Source: JABDFW01 sp035550215
Lineage (GTDB): Bacteria > Bacteroidota > Bacteroidia > Chitinophagales > Chitinophagaceae
NCBI GenBank assembly: GCA_035550215.1
Contig: DASZPM010000004.1
Span: forward strand, 186,001 to 250,000
Length of the DNA stretch: 64,000 nt
Direction of reading: 5' to 3'
The position numbers were made by a program, and so were the translations under genes. The notes under the pieces were generated by a model. That model was not told where the DNA came from. It was given only the letters and a program-made list of their open reading frames with translations, and did not search any database. Each line of letters opens with the position of its first letter. The first letter of the stretch is position 1. Positions 43,064 to 51,852 of the stretch are shown here, piece by piece.

Positions 43064-43852
43064 GTGAAGCGATTAGTAGCCCTATTTTTTGGATTATTGA
43101 TATGTGTAAAACTTTCAGCGGGAGATGACTTTTGCGGAATAAGAAATACTGCCTTTAAGCAAGGTGAGAGTATTACTTTTACTGTTTACTACTCTGTCCT
43201 AGGTATTTATGTAAATGCAGGTACAGCAACTTTTACCACTACGCTTGAAAGATTGAATAATAAAGATGTTTACCATGTTGTAGGCGACGGAAAATCAAAT
43301 TCAAAATACGACTGGATATTTAAGGTGCGTGACCGGTATGAAAGTTATTTTGACACTACAAATCTGCAACCCCTTAAATTTATCCGGGATATTAATGAAG
43401 GCGGTTATAAAAAATACGAAAATGTAACTTTTGACCAGGCATCAAATACGGCCATAACTACAGCAGGTGTTTTTAAAGTGCCGGGATGTGTGCAGGATGT
43501 ATTAAGCTCGGTGTATTATGCGCGTAATATCGATTTCAGCAAGTATAAAGCTGAAGACCGTATTCCCTTTAACATGTTTATTGACAACGAGGTTGAAAAC
43601 CTGTACATTCGGTACATGGGCAAGGAAACTGTTAAAACAAGATATGGTAAGTTTCGTGCTATAAAGTTTAAACCTTTGTTGGTTAAAGGTACCCTCTTCC
43701 AGGGAGGTGAGAAGATGACAGTTTGGGTAAGTGATGATGCCAACCATGTACCATTACGCATTGAAAGCCCTATTGTTGTTGGCAGTGTTAAAATAGATAT
43801 GATGGATTTCAGTAACCTGCGTTACCCTTTAAGCTCATTAATAAGTAAATAA
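43064..43852 (+). CDS. DUF3108 domain protein, secreted
   Basis: The 262-residue protein starts with GTG in a one-base-gap arrangement after the membrane protein gene. A signal peptide (1-19, ending LSAG) is followed by the DUF3108 domain, with QGESITFTVYYSVLGIYVNAGTATF, YHVVGDGKSNSKYDWIFKVRDRYESYFD and LFQGGEKMTVWVSDDANHVPLRIESP. This beta-rich periplasmic domain is common in Bacteroidota and Proteobacteria; its role is unknown, perhaps linked to envelope assembly. It ends two bases before the convergent MBL gene. Confidence 0.9.
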   Translation: MKRLVALFFGLLICVKLSAGDDFCGIRNTAFKQGESITFTVYYSVLGIYVNAGTATFTTTLERLNNKDVYHVVGDGKSNSKYDWIFKVRDRYESYFDTTNLQPLKFIRDINEGGYKKYENVTFDQASNTAITTAGVFKVPGCVQDVLSSVYYARNIDFSKYKAEDRIPFNMFIDNEVENLYIRYMGKETVKTRYGKFRAIKFKPLLVKGTLFQGGEKMTVWVSDDANHVPLRIESPIVVGSVKIDMMDFSNLRYPLSSLISK

Positions 43853-43854
43853 TA

Positions 43855-44730
43855 TCAAAGCTTTAGTTCTGCCAGCTTAAACATTTCCTTTTGCCTAACC
43901 CCTTTTTCGGTGTGTTGCAAATTACAGCATTCGTTAACCGGGTCGTGTTCAAAGAATAAAACGTAATCGCCCTCCACAGCCTCTTTAAGAAAGGTTTTTT
44001 TTTCATTCAGTGTAGTTAGCGGAAACATATCGTAACCCATTACATACGGTATGGGTATATGTGCTGTGGAGGGTAGCAGGTCAGCCATATACACCAGTGT
44101 TTTGCTCTTGTATTGTATTTGCGGCAGCATCATCATATCTGTATGGCCATTAACAAACCTGAGTGATATGTTATTATTGAAGACAACAGTACTTAACATG
44201 CCTGTATCAGCAAGCACAGTTTGGGGTGTGTTAATAAATTTTAGCTGGCCGCTCTCCTGTATCGGCAGAATATTTTCTTTAAGAAACGATGCCTTTTCAC
44301 GGTCGTTTGGGTGTGTAGCCCAATGCCAGTGCCGCTCATTGCTCCAGTAAACAGCATTTTTAAAAGCAGGTACCAGTTTATCTCCTTGCCTTATTATACT
44401 GCCGCCGCAATGGTCAAAATGCAGATGGGTTAAAATAACATCTGTAATATCATCTTTGCTGAAGCCAAGCGCGTGTAACGAGCTTTCAAGTGTATGATTG
44501 CCATGCAGGTAATAGTAACTCAAAAACTTTGCATCCTGTTTGATGCCAATGCCGGTATCAATCAATATTAATTTACCCTCGTCTTCAACAAGCAGTAACC
44601 GCATTGCCCATGTGCAGAGGTTATTTTCGTCAGCCGGGTTAAGTTTATTCCAAATACTTTTGGGTACCACGCCAAACATAGCACCTCCGTCCAGCTTAAA
44701 TAATTCGGTATTAATGGTGTACAGGTTCAT
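43855..44730 (-). CDS. MBL-fold metallo-hydrolase
   Basis: The 291-residue protein has the metal motif LTHLHFDHCGG (HxHxDH) and later ligands in VNGHTDMM and FFEHDPVNECC, the usual dinuclear-zinc pattern. It resembles N-acyl homoserine lactonase-like hydrolases by layout, but the substrate is not readable. It is 17 bases downstream of the MFS transporter gene on the same strand, so the two are likely one transcript. Confidence 0.9.
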   Translation of the reverse strand: MNLYTINTELFKLDGGAMFGVVPKSIWNKLNPADENNLCTWAMRLLLVEDEGKLILIDTGIGIKQDAKFLSYYYLHGNHTLESSLHALGFSKDDITDVILTHLHFDHCGGSIIRQGDKLVPAFKNAVYWSNERHWHWATHPNDREKASFLKENILPIQESGQLKFINTPQTVLADTGMLSTVVFNNNISLRFVNGHTDMMMLPQIQYKSKTLVYMADLLPSTAHIPIPYVMGYDMFPLTTLNEKKTFLKEAVEGDYVLFFEHDPVNECCNLQHTEKGVRQKEMFKLAELKL

Positions 44731-44747
44731 AGCAATAAAATAATACT

Positions 44748-46055
44748 TCAGGAAGTGCCCGCCATATTAACTACGGGTTCCACATTTTCAGTTGACTTAT
44801 TTCTTACAAACATCAGCAAAATAAATCCAATAGCAAAGTAGGTCATTAAGGCAAGTACTGAATTTCTCAACCCGCCAAAAACTTCACCTACATATCCAAA
44901 TGATAATGTGCCCACTACTGTGCCAATTTTGTCGCATACATCATAAAAGCTAAAATACGATGCTGTGTCTTTGGTTTCGGGCAGTAATTTTGAATAGGTA
45001 GACCTTGACATTGACTGTATACCGCCCATTACCATGCCTACTGCAAAGGCAAGGCAATAAAATTCTCCCGGGGTTGTAGTAAAATAAGCGCCAAGACAAA
45101 TGCCCACCCAGCATATTACTAACACTGACAAGGCGAAAATATTGTTGGTGGCTTTTGAGAGAAGGGAGAAAAGATATGCACCGCCAATGGCAACAACCTG
45201 GATAATAAGGATGGTTAAAATTAACCCGAGGGCGGGCATTTTTATTACGTCGGCGGCAAAGTAGGTAGCCATATACATTACTGTTTGCACCCCCATGTTA
45301 TAAAAGAAAAAGCTGCGTAAAAATCTTTTTAGCATTGGCTGGTGCTGCAACTGTTGCCACACTTTTTTCAATTCATAAAAGCCGTTTGTTAAAAGGCTGT
45401 GTTCAGGGTGCTGGTCAGATGCTTTTGACGGTGGTAAGCGGTTAAAGGTAACCTGTGCAAAACCAGCCCACCAGATGCCTACGGAAATAAACGAAAGTTT
45501 GTGGGGCCAATATGCCTGCCCCCATCCTGAATCTTTTGTCAAAAATATTAATGCGAGGCATACAATCATGAGTATTACACTACCGATATAACCCAACGCA
45601 AAACCTTTAGCGCTTACCCTGTCCTGGTCTTCTTCTCCAGCTATCTCCGGTAAATACGCATTATAGAAAACAATACTGCCACAATAGCCGATGGATGCTA
45701 TAATTGAAAGGAATAGTCCAAACCCAACATTTTCGCCGGTAAAGAAAAACATACCGCAGCATGCGAGTGAACCCAGGTAGCAGAAAAACTGCATAAACCT
45801 TTTTTTATTGCCTTTATAGTCGGCAATGGAAGAAAGGATAGGAGAGAGGATTGCAATGATTAAAAACGAAAGTGCTATCGCATAAGAAGCAAGAGGAGTT
45901 CTTTCAAAAGTGCGCCCAAACATGGTTATATGCTCCGGTGCTACCGCGGTATAATAAGCAGGGAATATTGTAGAAGTAATTACAAGGCTGTAGGTACTGT
46001 TGGCCCAGTCGTACATAGCCCAGCCGTTGACTACTTTTTTTGAAGCAGTTTGCAT
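44748..46055 (-). CDS. MFS transporter, UMF1/Atg22-like
   Basis: The 435-residue protein has about 12 membrane segments. The Atg22-type signatures are NGWAMYDWANSTYSLVITSTIFPAYY and GGIQSMSRSTYSKLLP, and FSFYDVCDKIGTVVGTL lies near the end. Yeast Atg22 exports amino acids from the vacuole; bacterial relatives have unknown cargo. It is preceded, 75 bases upstream, by uppP, and followed by the MBL gene. Confidence 0.9.
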   Translation of the reverse strand: MQTASKKVVNGWAMYDWANSTYSLVITSTIFPAYYTAVAPEHITMFGRTFERTPLASYAIALSFLIIAILSPILSSIADYKGNKKRFMQFFCYLGSLACCGMFFFTGENVGFGLFLSIIASIGYCGSIVFYNAYLPEIAGEEDQDRVSAKGFALGYIGSVILMIVCLALIFLTKDSGWGQAYWPHKLSFISVGIWWAGFAQVTFNRLPPSKASDQHPEHSLLTNGFYELKKVWQQLQHQPMLKRFLRSFFFYNMGVQTVMYMATYFAADVIKMPALGLILTILIIQVVAIGGAYLFSLLSKATNNIFALSVLVICWVGICLGAYFTTTPGEFYCLAFAVGMVMGGIQSMSRSTYSKLLPETKDTASYFSFYDVCDKIGTVVGTLSFGYVGEVFGGLRNSVLALMTYFAIGFILLMFVRNKSTENVEPVVNMAGTS

Positions 46056-46130
46056 GCGTATTTTTTAAGGGTGAAAAATTAATGATTTATGCTGATAAAC
46101 CAATTTTTCGTACACAGCCGGTGTAAACAG

Positions 46131-46928
46131 CTATACAATTTTACCTGTGTAAATTAAAATAAGCAGCACAATGCCTGCAATAATGCGGTACCAGCCAAAG
46201 AGTTTAAAACCGTGTTTTTGCAGGTAAGTGATAAAGAATTTTATTGCAAGCATGGCAACAACAAAAGCTATAACGTTGCCCAAAGCCAGCAGCATAAGGT
46301 TGTTTTTATCCTGCAGCATTTCGGGGGTGGTTTTAAAAGCTTTTAGCAGCTTATAGCCTGTGGCAGCGGCCATAGTAGGTACGGCAAGAAAAAATGAGAA
46401 CTCGGCAGCGAGCCTTCTCGTTAGCTTTTGCTGCATACCGCCTATAATGCTGGCGGCGCTGCGGCTTACCCCCGGTATCATGGCAAGGCATTGCCAAATG
46501 CCTATAATAAAACCTTTCCCAAAACTTATTTGCTTGTCGTCGTCAATTTTTGAAGCGTTAAATATATTGTCAATAAACAGCAGTATTATGCCCCCCGCAA
46601 CAAATGCAATGGCCACAACTGTGGGGCTTTCAAGCAGTGTATCTATTTTGTCTGCAAAAAGGGCGCCCAGTACCAGGGCAGGGATTACCGCCACGATAAG
46701 CTTTATGTAAAATTGCCAGCGGCTGAAATCAAAAAATTTCTTCCAATACAGCACCACTACTGAAAGTATGGCGCCCAACTGAACGGCTATTTCAAACAGT
46801 TTTGTAAAATCTTCCTTTTCAATGCCCATTAGCGAACTGGCGATAATCATGTGACCGGTGCTGGAAATTGGCAAAAACTCTGTGATACCTTCAACAATTG
46901 AAAGGATGATAGTTTGGAAAATGCTCAT
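46131..46928 (-). CDS. uppP: Undecaprenyl-diphosphate phosphatase UppP
   Basis: The 265-residue inner-membrane enzyme recycles the carrier lipid by removing a phosphate from C55-PP. The active-site blocks are VEGITEFLPISSTGHMI near the N-terminus and PGVSRSAASIIGG near residue 155-167, containing the catalytic Glu, Ser and Arg. Seven or eight membrane segments are seen. It lies downstream of ftsX and the DUF3098 gene, the usual Bacteroidota neighbourhood. Confidence 0.95.
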   Translation of the reverse strand: MSIFQTIILSIVEGITEFLPISSTGHMIIASSLMGIEKEDFTKLFEIAVQLGAILSVVVLYWKKFFDFSRWQFYIKLIVAVIPALVLGALFADKIDTLLESPTVVAIAFVAGGIILLFIDNIFNASKIDDDKQISFGKGFIIGIWQCLAMIPGVSRSAASIIGGMQQKLTRRLAAEFSFFLAVPTMAAATGYKLLKAFKTTPEMLQDKNNLMLLALGNVIAFVVAMLAIKFFITYLQKHGFKLFGWYRIIAGIVLLILIYTGKIV

Positions 46929-47110
46929 GACAGCAGTTTATTTTTATGTGTAGGTAATAATGTCAATAAACCGGTGCAATGTTAGCACATTTACCCGTTT
47001 AAAAGGAATGTTTTTAAGAATATTAAAGGCTGGTTTTGTTTATTGCTTCAATATGTATTAAGTGGCCCCGCAAGGCATATTAAACTATTTATCCCCTGCT
47101 GCAGCAAAAG

Positions 47111-47332
47111 TCACTTGCCGGGATCGTGAAGCCACTCATCAAAATCGTACCGGGTGCTGCCAAACTCTTCGGGCATATCATCATCAGAACGATATTCTTT
47201 TTTATGTAAAAAGCCTTCAATTAAGCTTTTCATGGTCAGCAGGTCATCTTCGGTAATAACCTTGCTGCATATCTGTAATAACTGTTCGCGTAAAAGTAAA
47301 ACCCTCGTGGCCTCCATTGTCAGTTCTCCCAT
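47111..47332 (-). CDS. Small acidic protein of unknown function
   Basis: The 73-residue protein has a helical N-terminus (TMEATRVLLLREQLLQICS) and an acidic, Tyr/Asp-rich end (KEYRSDDDMPEEFGSTRYDFDEW). A GTG two codons upstream (47338) is an alternative start. It sits between uppP (182 bases downstream) and the hairpin at 47367, on the same strand as both neighbours. No family is recognised. Confidence 0.45.
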   Translation of the reverse strand: MGELTMEATRVLLLREQLLQICSKVITEDDLLTMKSLIEGFLHKKEYRSDDDMPEEFGSTRYDFDEWLHDPGK

Positions 47333-47366
47333 AATCACAAATTTTTATTACAACTAAACTATAAAA

Positions 47367-47390
47367 AAAGCGGTGATGTTTCACCGCTTT
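47367..47390 (-). terminator. Intrinsic terminator after the DUF3098 gene
   Basis: AAAGCGGTGA (47367-47376), four bases, TCACCGCTTT (47381-47390) form a perfect stem; the A-run to the left (47363-47369) is the T-run of the minus-strand transcript. It separates ftsX/DUF3098 from the downstream small protein and uppP. Confidence 0.8.
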
Positions 47391-47426
47391 ACAATAATAA
47401 TATAATTGCTTAATAAAATAGTAATA

Positions 47427-47756
47427 CTATTCAGATGGGGTTGCTTTTGGCTTTTTGAATATAGCATATACCTCAACCAGCAGCCCTAAAACAATCAGTA
47501 TAGGAGCTATGGTTATACGGGTGGTGCTGTACACAACATTTGTATCAAAAGTGTTCGGGTCCTGGTTTTTGCCGCCGCTCATTAATATCATACCCAATGC
47601 TACTATAGCAGCACCAATAGCCATCCATATATAGTTGTCCCTGGTAAACAAGGTATCCAGGGGTTTTAACTCTCTTTTCTTTACCGGCGCAGGTATTGGC
47701 CTTGGCGTGGGGGTGGACTTAATTTGCGGTTTATTTACCGGTTTGTTAACTGCCAT
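47427..47756 (-). CDS. DUF3098 membrane protein
   Basis: The 109-residue protein has a Pro/Lys-rich N-terminus (PVNKPQIKSTPTPRP) and two membrane segments (about 48-64 and 84-102), with MSGGKNQDPNTFDTNVVYS between them. This matches DUF3098, found between ftsX and uppP in most Bacteroidota. It lies 119 bases after ftsX and before a terminator. Role unknown; the conserved position suggests a cell-division or envelope link. Confidence 0.9.
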   Translation of the reverse strand: MAVNKPVNKPQIKSTPTPRPIPAPVKKRELKPLDTLFTRDNYIWMAIGAAIVALGMILMSGGKNQDPNTFDTNVVYSTTRITIAPILIVLGLLVEVYAIFKKPKATPSE

Positions 47757-47875
47757 TGTATAAAATTAAGGGGTGCAATATAGTTGTTTGTTACGAATAC
47801 AAAAGCAAATTACGAAAGTTTCGTAGATAAAATAATAAAACTTTCACAAAACAGGTAATTGTATTAAAAATTAGG

Positions 47876-48751
47876 CTAATACAAGTCGTCCAGTTTCATA
47901 CGCAGGTATTTCATAACACTGCGGTGGGTGCTGAATAGCGACATGGTTACCCCTATTACAATCATCCCGGCAAAAAGGAATAAAGTAAGCTGTGTATTAT
48001 GTATTGCCTTAAGCTCAGGTACCACATTTTCAGCCCATTGAATAAAGGCAAACAATAACAAGATAGCTATCAAAGCGCTTACAAGGCCGTTCAAAAGCGC
48101 CCGTTTGTCCATTGGCCGGGCTATAAAGCCCCTTGTAGCGCCCACCATCTGCATAGTTTTAATTAAAAAGCGGTTACTGAACATGGCGAGGCGGATGGTA
48201 TTGTCGATACTAATAATGACAATTATACAGAGCACGATGGCAATTACAAGACAAATTATGCCTACTTTATTGGCATATTCATTTATATTGGCAACCAGCG
48301 CCTTTTTATACTGAACATCAGATATTTGGCCCGGGTATAAACTTGATATGGCATTGGAAATCTTAACAAGGCTGTCTTTATCAACATAGCCTGATTTAAC
48401 GTAAAAATCAATGCTTTCCTGCAACGGATTTTCTGCCAAAATTTTACTCCAATCCTCCCCGCCGTCTTTCAGCCAAATTTGCTTGGCCTTCTCCTTATCT
48501 ATATATTCAACACTTTTTGTATAAGGCTGTGCCGCAATATAGTCGCGTATGGACTTTATAGAATCCTTGTTGGTAGTGAAGAGGTATGCGCTAACAGCAA
48601 CATTTTCTTTTAACGCGTTGCCGCCCTGCCGTATAACATTAATAAAAAACCAGCCCATAAACCCTAAAATAAACAGCACTATGGCAACACCTATAACGCT
48701 GTAGGTATAATTAACTTTTCCACGCCTTAGTGATTTTACAGATTTGGCCAT
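47876..48751 (-). CDS. ftsX: Cell-division ABC permease FtsX
   Basis: The 291-residue FtsX has four membrane segments (about 20-42, 165-190, 218-240 and 255-278) and a large periplasmic domain between the first two (SAYLFTTNKDSIKSI, SVEYIDKEKAKQIWLKDGG), as expected. FtsX with FtsE activates cell-wall amidases at the septum; ftsE is not in this window. The gene has a strong promoter. The DUF3098 gene follows. Confidence 0.93.
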   Translation of the reverse strand: MAKSVKSLRRGKVNYTYSVIGVAIVLFILGFMGWFFINVIRQGGNALKENVAVSAYLFTTNKDSIKSIRDYIAAQPYTKSVEYIDKEKAKQIWLKDGGEDWSKILAENPLQESIDFYVKSGYVDKDSLVKISNAISSLYPGQISDVQYKKALVANINEYANKVGIICLVIAIVLCIIVIISIDNTIRLAMFSNRFLIKTMQMVGATRGFIARPMDKRALLNGLVSALIAILLLFAFIQWAENVVPELKAIHNTQLTLFLFAGMIVIGVTMSLFSTHRSVMKYLRMKLDDLY

Positions 48752-48782
48752 ACTTAAAGTTTGTTCAGTTTTAGCAACCCGG

Positions 48783-48812
48783 CAAATTTAGGTTATTACC
48801 GTACATTTGCAA
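48783..48812 (-). promoter_or_regulatory. Promoter of ftsX
   Basis: Minus strand: TTG (48812-48810), 19 bases, TAAATTTG (48790-48783), an exact fit to TTG-N19-TANNTTTG. The ftsX ATG is 31 bases further on. A -7 element for leuS lies inside this spacer. Confidence 0.7.
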
Positions 48813-48969
48813 CACTCTAAACGCATTGTTTGCCGGCTTAGTATGGCTAAGCATGAAAAACATTTGTTAGCCGGCAAAATTGTATGTCCCGGCATGGGTT
48901 GTGTCACTCACTTGCACGGTGGTACATAATGCAGCAAAAACATAAAACAAAGAATATAGTTTACAAGAA
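48802..48969 (+). promoter_or_regulatory. Promoter element and structured leader of leuS
   Basis: TACATTTG (48802-48809) is a good -7 element, giving a leader of about 150 bases. In it, TTTGCCGGCT (48829-48838) pairs perfectly with AGCCGGCAAA (48869-48878) around a 30-base loop, and GCTTAG/CTAAGC inside can form a competing small hairpin. A 28-codon frame (48843-48929) has a Leu-Leu pair (TTG TTA). GGTGGTAC (48918-48925) is a chance-level match to a T-box core. Confidence 0.45.
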
Positions 48970-51852
48970 ATGGAATACAATTTTAGGGAAATAGAAAAAA
49001 AATGGCAGCAGCGGTGGAAAGATACAGACGCTTATAAGGTTAGCAATAACAGCAGTAAACCCAAATATTATGTGCTTGACATGTTTCCGTACCCCAGCGG
49101 CGCGGGGCTGCATGTGGGCCACCCGCTGGGTTATATAGCCAGCGATATTTTTGCAAGGTTTAAAAGGTTAAAGGGGTATAATGTTTTACACCCGATGGGA
49201 TATGACGCTTTTGGCCTGCCTGCTGAACAGTATGCTATTGAACACGGCATTCATCCTGCGGTATCAACAGGGCAAAACATTCAAAACTTCCGCAAACAGC
49301 TTGACAATATTGGCTTTTGTTTTGACTGGAGCCGCGAGGTGCGCACCAGCGACCCGTCATATTACAAATGGACACAATGGATTTTTCTGCAACTGTTTAA
49401 AAGCTTTTATAACCGCCAAACAAATGGGGCGGAAAGTATTGATGCACTGGTGGCTTCTTTTGAAAAAGAAGGCAATGCAGTGCACCCTTTCCCTGCTTCA
49501 GCAGACTATGAAATAACCAGCTTTACGGCTGAGGACTGGAAAGGCTTTTCTGAAAAACAGCAGCAGGATATTTTAATGAATTACCGCATAGCTTATTGCG
49601 GGTATGGCGAAGTAAACTGGTGCGAGGCCCTTGGTACCGTATTGGCTAATGATGAAGTGGTAAACGGTGTTAGTGAGCGTGGCGGTTACCCTGTTGTAAA
49701 AAAGAAGCTGCGCCAGTGGTACCTGCGCATTACGGAATATGCTGACAGGTTATTGCAGGGGTTGGAGCAAATTGAGTTTAGCGACGCCATGAAAGAAATG
49801 CAAGGTAACTGGATTGGCAAAAGCAGTGGTGCTGAGATTGAGTTTGAAATTGCCGGAAGTGAAGCGCTGCTGAGGGTTTACACTACCCGCCCCGACACCA
49901 TATTTGGAGTAGACTTTATGGTAATTGCCCCCGAACATGATTTGGTAGAACGGATAACCACTGAAGCGCAAAAAGCCTTAGTTGAAGAATATATTACGTA
50001 TGTAAAAAGCCGCAGCGACCGTGAGCGCCAGGCAGAGAAAAAAATAACCGGCTGTTCTACCGGCGCGTATGCGGTTAACCCGTTTGATGGTAAACAAATA
50101 CCCATTTGGATAAGCGAATATGTGCTGGCGGGGTATGGTACAGGGGCTATTATGGCCGTGCCCTGTGGTGATGAACGTGATTTTAAATTTGCGCAGCATT
50201 TTAATATACCCATTACCAATATTATTGGCAGCTATTTTAATGGTGAAGAAGCCAGCCCCACTAAGGATGCAATACTGGAAAACAGTGGTTTTTTAAATGG
50301 GACACCAATGCGCAAAGCGATTGATATTGTTTGCGATAAGGTGGAGGAGATGGGCATCGGCAAACGCAAGATTAATTACAAAATGCGCGATGCGGCGTTT
50401 AGCCGCCAACGTTATTGGGGTGAGCCGTTCCCTATAAAATGGATAGATGGTATTGCTTACCCGCTGGATGAAAGTGCATTGCCGCTGGAACTGCCACATG
50501 TGGATAGCTACAAGCCAGGACCGGATGGCGAAGGGCCTTTAGCGAATATAGAATCCTGGACTTCGGCAAACCTTGAAACCAACACGATGCCCGGCTACGC
50601 CGGCAGCAGTTGGTATTTTCTGCGTTATATGGACCCGCATAATAATGCTGCATTTTGCGACAGGAAAGTTAGTGACTATTGGGGGCAGGTGGATTTATAC
50701 ATTGGCGGTACAGAACATGCCGTAGGACATTTGCTGTACAGCCGCATGTGGACTAAATGCTTGTATGACCTTGGTTTTATAGGCCATGACGAACCTTATA
50801 AAAAACTTGTTAACCAGGGGATGATACAAGGTAGCAGCCGATTTGTGTACAGGATCGAATTTATCAAAATAGGTGTAAACTTATCATCCAGCATATATGT
50901 ATCATTAAGTCATTATACTCGCTTATTAGAAGTAATAAATTCAGGCTTTTCGATTCACCAAGTATTAGAAGAGATCAAACACCTTTATCCAAAATTTGAA
51001 TATTTTCAGCCACTTACAGAATCAGAAATTAGAGTTACCCCAATTCATATTGATGTAAATATTGTTGATGGTATCGAATTAAATATTGATAAATTTTTAG
51101 AGAAAAACCCTGATTCAATACTCATTAAAGAAGAGGATGGAAAATATATATGCGGCGCAGAGACAGAAAAAATGAGCAAGCGTTATTATAATGTTGTTAA
51201 CCCTGATGAAATTGTAAATAAATACGGCGCAGACACTTTCCGCATGTATGAAATGTTTCTCGGCCCGGTTGAACAAAGCAAACCATGGGATACTAAAGGC
51301 ATTGAAGGGGTGCACCGCTTTTTACGAAAACTGTGGCGGTTGTTTTTTGACGAGATAAAAGGAAAAGTGTGGACTGATGCTGCGGCTACAGACGCGGAAT
51401 TGAAAGTGCTGCATAAGGCAATTAAAAAAATTGAAGAAGATACAGAGCGTTTTTCTTTTAATACTGCCGTAAGCGCCTTTATGGTGTGTGTAAATGAACT
51501 GGCAGATTTAAAATGCAGCAAGAAGGCAATACTGCAGCCATTGCTTGTGCTGCTTACGCCTTATGCTCCGCATGTGGCTGAAGAATTATGGGCCGCACTG
51601 GGTAGTGAAGGCAGTATTTTAAACGCTGCTTACCCTGTATTTGAGCCAAAATATTTGATTGAATCTTCAAAAGAATATCCCATAAGTGTTAATGGCAAGC
51701 TGCGTACTACCATTAACCTGCCATTAGATATAACCAAAGACCAGGTAGAAGAAACTGTTTTGGCGAACGATGTAATTAAAAAATGGCTGGAAGGCAATTC
51801 CCCCAAAAAAGTAATTTACGTACCCGGCAAAATGGTAAACGTAGTGATTTAA
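48970..51852 (+). CDS. leuS: Leucyl-tRNA synthetase with AT-rich insertion
   Basis: The 960-residue class I synthetase has HVGH in PYPSGAGLHVGHPLGY (about residue 46) and the editing domain with TTRPDTIFGVDF. A catalytic half with SWYFLRYMDPHN and GGTEHAVGHLLYSRMW follows, and KMSKR (about residue 734) replaces the usual KMSKS. Between LVNQGMIQG and KMSKR sits an insertion of about 110 residues (about 620-733). Over 50881-51120 I count 67 G or C in 240 bases (28%), against about half in flanking exon sequence. The frame is open throughout. The insertion has no motif I recognise, but such Bacteroidota insertions do occur at this site. The stop overlaps the convergent kinase gene by four bases. 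Confidence 0.93.
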   Translation: MEYNFREIEKKWQQRWKDTDAYKVSNNSSKPKYYVLDMFPYPSGAGLHVGHPLGYIASDIFARFKRLKGYNVLHPMGYDAFGLPAEQYAIEHGIHPAVSTGQNIQNFRKQLDNIGFCFDWSREVRTSDPSYYKWTQWIFLQLFKSFYNRQTNGAESIDALVASFEKEGNAVHPFPASADYEITSFTAEDWKGFSEKQQQDILMNYRIAYCGYGEVNWCEALGTVLANDEVVNGVSERGGYPVVKKKLRQWYLRITEYADRLLQGLEQIEFSDAMKEMQGNWIGKSSGAEIEFEIAGSEALLRVYTTRPDTIFGVDFMVIAPEHDLVERITTEAQKALVEEYITYVKSRSDRERQAEKKITGCSTGAYAVNPFDGKQIPIWISEYVLAGYGTGAIMAVPCGDERDFKFAQHFNIPITNIIGSYFNGEEASPTKDAILENSGFLNGTPMRKAIDIVCDKVEEMGIGKRKINYKMRDAAFSRQRYWGEPFPIKWIDGIAYPLDESALPLELPHVDSYKPGPDGEGPLANIESWTSANLETNTMPGYAGSSWYFLRYMDPHNNAAFCDRKVSDYWGQVDLYIGGTEHAVGHLLYSRMWTKCLYDLGFIGHDEPYKKLVNQGMIQGSSRFVYRIEFIKIGVNLSSSIYVSLSHYTRLLEVINSGFSIHQVLEEIKHLYPKFEYFQPLTESEIRVTPIHIDVNIVDGIELNIDKFLEKNPDSILIKEEDGKYICGAETEKMSKRYYNVVNPDEIVNKYGADTFRMYEMFLGPVEQSKPWDTKGIEGVHRFLRKLWRLFFDEIKGKVWTDAAATDAELKVLHKAIKKIEEDTERFSFNTAVSAFMVCVNELADLKCSKKAILQPLLVLLTPYAPHVAEELWAALGSEGSILNAAYPVFEPKYLIESSKEYPISVNGKLRTTINLPLDITKDQVEETVLANDVIKKWLEGNSPKKVIYVPGKMVNVVI

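Noticed and set aside
48918..48925. GGTGGTAC as a T-box core upstream of leuS
   Set aside because: Only eight bases match, there is no specifier stem or terminator/antiterminator downstream, and T-boxes are not known in Bacteroidota.
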